Positions 1 through 6,300 of a DNA stretch of 6,580 bases are shown here, piece by piece. Each line of letters starts with the position of its first letter. Position 1 is the first letter of the stretch. The translations under genes were made by a program, and so were the position numbers. Under the pieces are notes generated by a model. The model saw nothing but the letters and a program-made list of their open reading frames with translations. It was not told the origin of the DNA and ran no database searches. The stretch is from Bacillota bacterium (GTDB taxonomy: Bacteria > Bacillota > Limnochordia > JAAZLZ01): contig JAAZLZ010000087.1 of NCBI GenBank assembly GCA_012799075.1, positions 1-6,580 on the forward strand, read 5' to 3'.

Positions 1-900
1 ATTGTGGATCATCCCTACGAGCAGACGGTCCTTCCCCGCCAAAAGAAGTTCAACGCCGCAGGCTGCCAGCCGACTGGCAAGTATCCTGTCTTGCACCGTA
101 GGCGTCCCCCCCCGCTGAAGATGCCCAAGGACGGTGATTCTAGTTTCAAACCCGGTTTTCTCCCTGATAAATTTCCCCACGCGAAAACCGGCGCTTTCAC
201 CGTTCTTGGCAGCCCCTGGAGCACCATAAGCCCCTTCGGCGACGACAATAATGCTATGGGCCTTGCCCCGTTTGTAGCCGGTCACAATCCGACGACACAC
301 ATCATCCAGGTCGAAGGGAATCTCGGGCACCAGAATTGATTCCGCCCCACCGGCGAGCCCGGAATAAAGGGCAATGAAGCCCGAGTCCCGACCCATCACT
401 TCAATCACATAGATCCGTTCGTGGGAAGTGGCAGTATCCCTGATCTTGTTGATAGCGTCCACCACGGTATTGGTTGCCGTGTCGAAACCAATGGACACAT
501 CGGTGCCTACCAGATCGTTGTCGATGGTGGCCGGAACGCCAATAACGGGCATGCCCAGATCGCTAAGGACCAATCCTCCCCGCATGGAACCGCCGCCACC
601 AATGATGACTAGGCCTTCGAGCTGCTGCTGCTTGATCTTCTCCAGGGCCAGCTGCTGACCGACGGGCGTTGTAAACTCCTCGCTCCGGGCCGTTCTAAGC
701 ACAGTTCCGCCCCGATGAATAATGTCGGCGACGGAACGGGGGGTCATTACTTGGAACTCCCCATGAATAAGTCCATAATAACCTCTTCTAACCCCAATGA
801 CCTTGACCCCTGCGTGAAGCCCTGTGCGAACCACCGCCCGGATAGCGGCATTCATCCCCGGAGCATCACCACCACTAGTCAGGACACCAATACACTTCAC
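1..900 (-). CDS. pfkA: 6-phosphofructokinase (ATP-type), C-terminus cut off by window edge
   Basis: Phosphorylates fructose 6-phosphate to fructose 1,6-bisphosphate, the committed step of glycolysis, in the cytosol. Exactly 300 codons are open from a GTG at 900 to the window edge with no stop; the family is usually about 320 residues, so roughly 20-30 are missing. Numbering matches E. coli PfkA as far as residue 222. Visible motifs are the nucleotide loop TSGGDAPGMNA (8-18), R72, the catalytic TIDND (125-129, base D127), R162, MGR (169-171) and E222. Substrate residues R254, H260 and R263 (GHLQRGG) are shifted by 11 because of an extra loop after AEG. Effector-site residues R21, R25, R154, R211 and K213 are present, so ADP/PEP allostery is likely. 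Gly104 marks the ATP rather than pyrophosphate type. Odd point: the GGDGS motif reads GGGGS, so Asp103 is Gly. The gene starts 20 bp after the accA stop; pyk often follows in relatives but is outside the window. Confidence 0.96.
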   Translation of the reverse strand, partial: MKCIGVLTSGGDAPGMNAAIRAVVRTGLHAGVKVIGVRRGYYGLIHGEFQVMTPRSVADIIHRGGTVLRTARSEEFTTPVGQQLALEKIKQQQLEGLVIIGGGGSMRGGLVLSDLGMPVIGVPATIDNDLVGTDVSIGFDTATNTVVDAINKIRDTATSHERIYVIEVMGRDSGFIALYSGLAGGAESILVPEIPFDLDDVCRRIVTGYKRGKAHSIIVVAEGAYGAPGAAKNGESAGFRVGKFIREKTGFETRITVLGHLQRGGTPTVQDRILASRLAACGVELLLAGKDRLLVGMIHN

Positions 901-908
901 AACCCAGT

Positions 909-915
909 CCTCCTT
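909..915 (-). promoter_or_regulatory. Ribosome binding site of pfkA
   Basis: AAGGAGG, a near-perfect Shine-Dalgarno sequence, ends 8 nt before the GTG at 900. It settles the GTG start, which also aligns with the N-terminus of other PfkA proteins. It lies in the 20-bp gap after the accA stop codon. Confidence 0.9.
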
Positions 916-920
916 ACGCC

Positions 921-1874
921 TTACCACACCACCCCAATCTGGCGGTATCGATCAAGTCTCTTGGCCACCAGTTCGTCTGCCGGTTGGGTTTCCAACTCCT
1001 GGAGATGGCGCAGCAATGCTTCTTTCAATGTCATTGCCATAGTTTTTTGATCCCTATGGGCACCCCCTAGGGGTTCCGGTATGATCTCATCGATGATGTT
1101 CCACTCCAGCAGATCCTGGGCGGTCAGACACAATGATTCCGCGGCTTCCGCGGCCTTCTTGGTATCTTTCCATAAAATCTGGGCACACATTTCCGGTGAG
1201 CAAACTGAATACCATGCATTTTCCAGCATGAGAATCCGATCGCCAATCCCGATGGCCAATGCCCCCCCGCTGCCGCCCTCCCCCGTTATCACACACAGGA
1301 TGGGCACTTTCAAGAAGGACATCTGCCGGATATTCTCCGCGATGACGACCCCCTGACCCCGCTGCTCTGCTTCGATGCCCGGATAGGCTCCCACCACATC
1401 AATTAGGGAAATAATGGGGCGGTGGAACTTCTCTGCCTGGCGCATAAGCCGCAGGGCCTTGCGGTAACCTTCAGGATGGGGCAAACCAAAGTTGCGGGCG
1501 ATGTTGTCCTTGGTATCTTTGCCCTTCTGGGGTCCTATTACCGTTACTGGCCGCCCTTCGAGGAGGGCAATGCCCCCCACCATGGCCGGATCATCCCGGA
1601 TGGTCCGATCCCCGTGGAGTTCGAAAAAGTCATCGAATATCAAGTCGATGTAATCGAGGCAGGTTAGCCGCCGGGGATGACGGGCTATCATCACCTTCTG
1701 CCACGGGGTCAAGCGGGAATAAATATCTTGCCGCAGGCTTTCCGCTCGGCTCTCTAGGGTCGCAATTTCCGCGGAAAAGTCGATCCCTTTTCCCTTGGTG
1801 AACCGGCGGAGTTCTTCGATCTTCTTCTCCAGTTCAACCAAAGGCTTTTCCCACTCAAACACCCCGTTCAGCAT
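921..1874 (-). CDS. accA: Acetyl-CoA carboxylase carboxyltransferase subunit alpha
   Basis: Alpha half of the carboxyltransferase that, with AccD, moves the carboxyl group from biotin on AccB to acetyl-CoA, giving malonyl-CoA for fatty-acid synthesis. The chosen ATG at 1874 gives 317 residues, the usual size. The protein opens with the family helix (FEWEKPLVELEKKIEELRRF), then shows HGDR, VTVIGPQKGKDTK, NFGLPHPEGYRKALRLM, GAYPG and the oxyanion-loop GEGGSGGALAIGIGDR, and ends with the LGGAHRD segment and a charged C-terminal helix. An upstream in-frame ATG at 1895 would add seven residues (MIGGATA) but has no Shine-Dalgarno sequence and no family counterpart; the 1874 ATG has a G7 run 8 nt upstream. 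The start lies inside accD (20-bp overlap), implying translational coupling and equimolar subunits. Some usually conserved positions differ: VVG for the TPG before AYPG, GQGVVIA for GQSEAIA, SPEM for SPEG. Stop TAA. Confidence 0.96.
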   Translation of the reverse strand: MLNGVFEWEKPLVELEKKIEELRRFTKGKGIDFSAEIATLESRAESLRQDIYSRLTPWQKVMIARHPRRLTCLDYIDLIFDDFFELHGDRTIRDDPAMVGGIALLEGRPVTVIGPQKGKDTKDNIARNFGLPHPEGYRKALRLMRQAEKFHRPIISLIDVVGAYPGIEAEQRGQGVVIAENIRQMSFLKVPILCVITGEGGSGGALAIGIGDRILMLENAWYSVCSPEMCAQILWKDTKKAAEAAESLCLTAQDLLEWNIIDEIIPEPLGGAHRDQKTMAMTLKEALLRHLQELETQPADELVAKRLDRYRQIGVVW

Positions 1875-2733
1875 AGCTGTCGCCCCCCCGATCATGGTAA
1901 AGCAACAGGCGAGTGAGGACCTTCCTCAGCTCCTTTCGCTCTATTATGGCATCTACCATTCCATTATTCAAGGCGAATTCCGCCCGTTGAAAGCCACTTG
2001 GCAGCTTCTGGCGAATAGTCTCTTCCACCACTCTAGGACCAGCGAACCCGATTAATGCCTGAGGCTCGGCCAAAATGACGTCTGCCAACGAGGCAAAACT
2101 GGCGTAGATCCCACCCATGGTAGGATCGGTTAACACAGCAATGTATAAAAGTCCGGCCTGACTATGCCGCTCGACAGCTTGACTGGTTTTGGCCATCTGC
2201 ATCAGGGAGAGGATCCCCTCATGCATACGGGCGCCCCCGCCCCCGGCGGATACCATCACCACGGGCAATCTCTTGGCCAAAGCGCATTCAAAGGCCCGAC
2301 TGACTTTCTCCCCTACCACAGTCCCCATCGTGCCCCCGATGAAGCCAAAATCAATGGCTCCAAAAACCAGTTGATAGCCGCTGAGGCGGCCCTCCCCGGT
2401 CAAGCAGGCCTCAGTGAGGCCAGTTGTCTCCCGAGACTTGGCCAGCTTGCCTTCATAGCCTGAAAACCCCAAGGGGTTGCCTCCCTTAAGATCCCGATCC
2501 ATTTCTTGGAAACTATCGGAATCCAACAGATGCCTCACCCGGTCCCATGCACCCATCCGGAAATGGTGGCTGCAGCGGTCACATACATTCAGGTTCTTAG
2601 TGAGCTCCTTTGTATAAAGGAGGCTGCTGCAAGCTGGGCACCTGGTCCACAGGCCGTCAGCCACCGGTCCAGAGCTTGCCTCCCGGGGCCTGATGGTGAC
2701 ATACTTTTGCTTCCCCCAAAACACTTTTAGCAT
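1855..2733 (-). CDS. accD: Acetyl-CoA carboxylase carboxyltransferase subunit beta, zinc-finger type
   Basis: Beta half of the acetyl-CoA carboxylase carboxyltransferase; it binds the acetyl-CoA side and pairs with AccA in an alpha2-beta2 complex. The 292-residue protein has the N-terminal four-cysteine zinc ribbon (CPAC at 32-35, CDRC at 51-54), then the crotonase-type carboxyltransferase fold: NPLGFSGYEGKL, GTMGTVVGEKVSRA, the oxyanion loop ARMHEGILSLMQMAKTS, VLTDPTMGGIYASFASL, ALIGFAGPRVVEETIRQKLP and GFQRAEF. Length and order are normal for Bacillota. The loop before ARM reads SAGGGG rather than the common SASGG, one residue longer. The ATG start at 2733 matches MLK starts of homologues; a GTG three codons in (2724) has better spacing from a GAGGGG site, so the exact start is uncertain. 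A TAG lies in frame five codons upstream. The gene begins 22 bp after the small DUF2007-like gene and overlaps accA by 20 bp. Confidence 0.97.
   Translation of the reverse strand: MLKVFWGKQKYVTIRPREASSGPVADGLWTRCPACSSLLYTKELTKNLNVCDRCSHHFRMGAWDRVRHLLDSDSFQEMDRDLKGGNPLGFSGYEGKLAKSRETTGLTEACLTGEGRLSGYQLVFGAIDFGFIGGTMGTVVGEKVSRAFECALAKRLPVVMVSAGGGGARMHEGILSLMQMAKTSQAVERHSQAGLLYIAVLTDPTMGGIYASFASLADVILAEPQALIGFAGPRVVEETIRQKLPSGFQRAEFALNNGMVDAIIERKELRKVLTRLLLYHDRGGDSYAERGV
1883..1889 (-). promoter_or_regulatory. G7 run, likely Shine-Dalgarno of accA, inside accD
   Basis: Seven consecutive G on the minus strand end 8 nt before the preferred accA ATG (1874). G residues can pair with the anti-SD CCUCC partly through G-U wobble, so the run is a plausible ribosome site. 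It lies within the last codons of accD and just after the alternative accA ATG at 1895, which has no recognisable site of its own. Confidence 0.5.
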
Positions 2734-2739
2734 CCCCTC
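2734..2739 (-). promoter_or_regulatory. Possible ribosome binding site of accD
   Basis: GAGGGG abuts the ATG at 2733, which is too close for that start, but stands 9 nt from the in-frame GTG at 2724, the normal distance. A weaker GGGA lies 7 nt before the ATG. Homology favours the ATG, ribosome spacing favours the GTG; the difference is only three residues. Confidence 0.45.
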
Positions 2740-2755
2740 ATCCCACTAGGTGAGT

Positions 2756-2956
2756 TCATCGACCCAACACCCGACTCAAGGCAATTTGCGCCTCATCCAC
2801 TTCCGATTCCGGCACCAGTATTTCAAATTGAGCCGAGTTCCCCAAATGGGGTATACCGGCACACCGAACCATGACGAGAAGTCCGTCATTTTCCAACATT
2901 TCCTTAAGCATGTCCGCCACAGGGCGGTTCGGCGCTACGTAGACGACTGTCCACAT
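2756..2956 (-). CDS. Small DUF2007-like protein (putative signal-transducing protein)
   Basis: A 66-residue soluble protein with no signal peptide or membrane segment. Its pattern, a short strand (WTVVYVAPN), an amphipathic helix (PVADMLKEMLENDG), a second strand (LLVMVR), a GIPHLGNSAQFEILVPE stretch and a closing helix (EVDEAQIALSRVLG), fits the small ferredoxin-like DUF2007 fold, a family of unknown function with a GlnB-like appearance that is sometimes mislabelled glutamate decarboxylase. I recognise this by pattern only. It starts at an ATG with a good ribosome site, lies 41 bp after mtrB and 22 bp before accD, and so is part of the operon. Its position beside accD is compatible with a role in controlling lipid or central metabolism, but that is inference. 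No catalytic residues can be named. Confidence 0.8.
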   Translation of the reverse strand: MWTVVYVAPNRPVADMLKEMLENDGLLVMVRCAGIPHLGNSAQFEILVPESEVDEAQIALSRVLGR

Positions 2957-2963
2957 AAAGCTT

Positions 2964-2971
2964 CTCCCCTT
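2964..2971 (-). promoter_or_regulatory. Ribosome binding site of the DUF2007-like gene
   Basis: AAGGGGAG lies 7 nt before the ATG at 2956, in the 41-bp gap after mtrB. It supports this short reading frame as a translated gene rather than a chance ORF. Confidence 0.7.
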
Positions 2972-2997
2972 TACAGACCCCAGCGGAAACTTGGAGG

Positions 2998-3243
2998 TTA
3001 GTCTCCTGACTCGATGCGCCCGTGACGGGTCAAAATCTCCGCTCGACCTCTAATTTTTATGGCTGAAGTATGCTCTGTAAACTGAACGATCATTACTTCC
3101 CCTTGATCGAGTTTCTCACTGTGGTGAAATTTCGTGTCTTTGCCTCTGGTCAGGCCGATGACAGTAACTCCGTTTTCCGAGGCCCGCACCACAATAAAAT
3201 CACCACAGATCACATCCATTTGCTCAGAACCACTTGGTCCCAA
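2998..3243 (-). CDS. mtrB: Trp RNA-binding attenuation protein (TRAP)
   Basis: TRAP forms an 11-subunit ring that binds L-tryptophan between subunits and then wraps leader RNA carrying (G/U)AG repeats, ending transcription or blocking translation of trp genes. The 81-residue protein is nearly identical in its core to B. subtilis MtrB (75 residues): GLTRGKDTKFHHSEKLDQG at 30-48 and QFTEHTSAIKIRG at 54-66. Tryptophan-site residues T32, T37, T56, H58 and T59 and RNA-contact residues K44, K63 and R65 are all kept (B. subtilis T25, T30, T49, H51, T52; K37, K56, R58), so it should be functional. The chosen TTG start at 3243 has a strong ribosome site 5 nt upstream; an ATG at 3219 gives a 73-residue protein closer in length to homologues but has a poor site. 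In B. subtilis mtrB follows folE (mtrA); here it stands 92 bp after dnaE and heads the acc-pfk cluster. No anti-TRAP gene or trp leader is visible in the window. Confidence 0.95.
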   Translation of the reverse strand: MGPSGSEQMDVICGDFIVVRASENGVTVIGLTRGKDTKFHHSEKLDQGEVMIVQFTEHTSAIKIRGRAEILTRHGRIESGD

Positions 3244-3248
3244 GGGCC

Positions 3249-3257
3249 CACCCCCTT
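3249..3257 (-). promoter_or_regulatory. Ribosome binding site of mtrB (supports TTG start)
   Basis: AAGGGGGTG differs from the ideal AAGGAGGTG by one A-to-G change that still allows G-U pairing with 16S rRNA. The GGGGG core ends 7 nt before the TTG at 3243. The downstream ATG at 3219 has only weak purine patches in front of it, so this site favours the TTG. Confidence 0.65.
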
Positions 3258-3289
3258 CCTGCGATCAAGGCCGCTAAAGTCCTGCTTCG

Positions 3290-3318
3290 AGTATACACTA
3301 ACGCCCCAGGGCCTTCAA
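3290..3318 (-). promoter_or_regulatory. Candidate sigma-A promoter upstream of mtrB
   Basis: On the minus strand TTGAAG (3313-3318) is followed after exactly 17 bp by TATACT (3290-3295), matching the -35 and -10 consensus at 4 and 5 of 6 positions. Transcription would start near 3283 and leave a leader of about 40 nt before the mtrB TTG. It lies in the only sizeable intergenic gap, after the dnaE stop. No intrinsic terminator for dnaE is visible in the gap, so read-through from dnaE is also possible. Confidence 0.5.
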
Positions 3319-3335
3319 CCAGAATCAATCCCAGG

Positions 3336-6300
3336 TCAATCCCGTCCCAAGGCCTCAACTTGACTCTTTGCATCCTGGGATGCCCAATACTCTGCTGATG
3401 CAACCACCACCACCGTCCCACCGGTCGACCGGCAGCGAAGGATCACCGGGACATCCCCACCTTGGCCCCGCAAGCTGCGCTGCAAGGCCCTCAGCTGCTT
3501 CACACTATGGATATCCAAGACAATCGGTTGTGGCTCTAGGGGCACCACCTCATCGACGAGGATCTTGTTCCCCTCATCCCGTATTTCCGCCCTGCCCCCA
3601 AGGAGAAGGAGACTGTCTTCCTCCAGGCAGCCCTTGTGGGCACCGTAAACCGCAGGCAAAAAGACTACTTCCGTCGTGCCTGAAAGATCCTCCAGCTGGG
3701 CAAACATCATTTGAGCCCCGGTCTTGGTTCTGATTCGTTTGGGACTCTTGAGCACGCCCATCACCATGACCCACTCCCCATCCCCCCGGCGGCCCAGGGA
3801 GCTCAACCGATCTGGGGCCAGAGCCTCAACTAATTCGCCAACTTCCTGCAAGGGATGTCCGCTGATGTACAGACCAAGGGCCTCCTTTTCCATCGCCAAC
3901 AGCTGTCGACGGGTTAGGGTCGGCAGGGAGGGCGGCCGGACTTGTTCAGCCAAGTCGAAGGCATCCAGGTCAAACAAGGTTTTTTGTCCCCGAGCTTGTT
4001 GCTGGAAGCGCTGACCATCCTCCAGGGCGAAATCCGCCAGAGCCAACAGTTCCGCCCGGTCCTCCGACAGCGCGTCCAAGGCTCCCGCCTTTATTAGGCT
4101 TTCCAAAAGTTTACGGTTCATGATCCGGCCTGGAACCCGCTGGCAAAGGTCGAAAATGGAGGTAAAAGGTCCTTCTTTGCGAGCTTCAATGATGCTTTCA
4201 ATGGCACTGACCCCCACGTTTTTCACTGCCCCCAGGCCGAAGCGAATCTGATTCCCAACGACGCGAAAGTCGGCCAGACTTTCATTGACATCCGGTGGAA
4301 GGACTTTGATCCCCCGGCGCTGGCAAGAGGTAATGTAACCGGCCACCTTGTCCGTCGACCCCATCACGCTGCTTAACACCGCGGCCATGAACTCCACCGG
4401 ATAGTGGGCTTTCAGATAGGCAGTCCGGTAAGAGATCAAAGCATAGGCGGCGGAGTGGGACTTGTTGAAGCCATACCCGGCAAATTTCTCTATTTCCTGG
4501 AAAATTATTTCCGCCGTCTTGACATCGATGCCATTCTTGGCGCAGCCGGCCAGGAAACGGGTCCGCTCCTCCATCATAATCTCAGGTTTCTTCTTGCCCA
4601 TGGCCCGCCGCAACAGGTCAGCCTGAGCCGCTGTATAACCGGCAAGACGGGTGGCAATGAGCATTACTTGTTCTTGATAAATAATCACCCCATAGGTTTC
4701 CTGGAGGATTTCCTCCAGCCAGGGATGCAGGTAAGAGATCTTTTCATCGCCATGCTTGCGACGAACGAAGTCATCGACGCGTCCCATCGGTCCTGGGCGT
4801 CCCAAGGCCAGGATAGCCACCAGATCCTCAAACCGGGTGGGCTTGATTTCCTGCAGGAGACTGCGAAACAATCGACTCTCCATCTGGAAAACACCGCTGC
4901 TGTCTCCCTGGCTCAACATCCTATAGACCTTTGGATCATCTAAGGGTATGGCCTCGATGTCCAGGTCCACCCCCCGAGCATCCCGAATTAGCTCCACGGC
5001 CCGTCCAATCACAGTCAAGGTCCGCAGCCCCAAGAAGTCCATCTTTAACAAACCGACTTCTTCTAGGTTTTCCATTGGGTACTGGGTGACGATTTGCCCT
5101 TCAGTGCCCAGCTGCAGGGGCGTGTATTCCGTCAAGGGCCCATCGGCAATAACGATCCCCGCCGCGTGGACTGATGCATGCCTGGGCAATCCCTCCACCG
5201 CTTGGGCAAGCTCCAACAGGCCCACTACTTCTTCATCGGAACGGGCAAGGCTCTCTAGCTCCGGGACGGTCTCCAAAGCTCCCTGAAGAGTCACTCCAAC
5301 CTCCAAAGGCACCAGCTTGGCAATGGCATCCACCTGGCTGTAGGGAAGCTCCAACACCCTCCCCACATCCCTAATGGCTCCCCGAGCGGCCATGGTGCCG
5401 AAGGTGATGATCTGGGCCACCCGATCCTGTCCATACTTGGCGACGACATAGTCGATGATCTCTCCCCGGCGATCGTCGGCAAAGTCCGTATCGATGTCCG
5501 GCAGACTGATCCGGTCAGGGTTGAGGAAGCGTTCGAAGATGAGTCCATACTCTAAGGGATTGATGTCGGTGATCCCTAAGCAGTAAGCAACAAGACTGCT
5601 CGCCGCCGAACCTCTGCCCGGTCCCACTTGGATGCCTCGAGAGCGGGCATGCTGGATGAAATCGGCTACAATCAGAAAGTAGCCGGGATACCCCATAGAA
5701 TTGATGACTTCAAGTTCATGGGAAAGCCGCGACTTTATCCCAGGAGTCATCCTCCCCAAACGCCTCTTTGCTCCGGCAAAAGTCTCTTGTTGAAGATAAC
5801 TGGCCAGGTCCTGGCCGTCGGGGGGCAAATAGGGCGGCAGGTGCACCCTGCCCAGTTCAATATCCACGTGGCATCGCTCGGCGATGGCGAGGGTGTTGGC
5901 TAGAGCCTCAGGATATTGGGAAAATGCCTGGGCCATTTCTTCAGCGGACTTGACAAAGAACTGATTGGTCGGAAATCTCAACCGATTAGGATCGTTGATA
6001 GTCTTGCCGGTCTGGATGCAAAGGAGAACATCATGGGCCCTGGCGTCCTCTGCCCGCAGATAGTGGATATCGTTGGTGGCCACAATGGGCACCCCTGCCT
6101 CTTTGCCCAACCGGACCAAAAGCTCATTGACCTCCCTTTGTCCCTCCACGCCATTGTCTTGCAGTTCCAAGTAGACGGAATCCCGGCCAAAGATGGCCAG
6201 ATACTCATCGAGTACTTGCCTTGCCTCCGCGAAGCTATGTCTTATTCTCGTCGGGATCTCGCCAGCCAAACAAGCCGTCAAGGCAATCAGTCCCTCTGCG

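Noticed and set aside
15..248. 77-codon minus-strand frame inside pfkA, considered as a sign of a pfkA frameshift
   Set aside because: The pfkA frame was followed codon by codon from 900 to 1 and stays open, with conserved motifs on both sides of this region; this is an out-of-frame shadow.
1087..1296. 69-codon minus-strand frame inside accA
   Set aside because: Out of frame with accA, which is intact across the region and carries the conserved GEGGSGGA loop there.
2957..2997. Possible hairpin pairing CTCC with the GGAG of the DUF2007-like gene's ribosome site
   Set aside because: Only about four base pairs across a loop of more than 20 nt; too weak to claim as a regulatory structure.
3244..3335. 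Search for a dnaE terminator or TRAP-binding (G/U)AG repeats in the dnaE–mtrB gap
   Set aside because: No GC-rich hairpin followed by a T run was found, and only a couple of isolated TAG triplets occur, far short of the 9-11 regularly spaced repeats of a TRAP target.
4404..4943. 179-codon open frame on the plus strand
   Set aside because: Lies entirely antisense to the well-conserved polymerase core of dnaE, has no recognisable domain, and is best explained as a shadow frame in GC-rich coding DNA.
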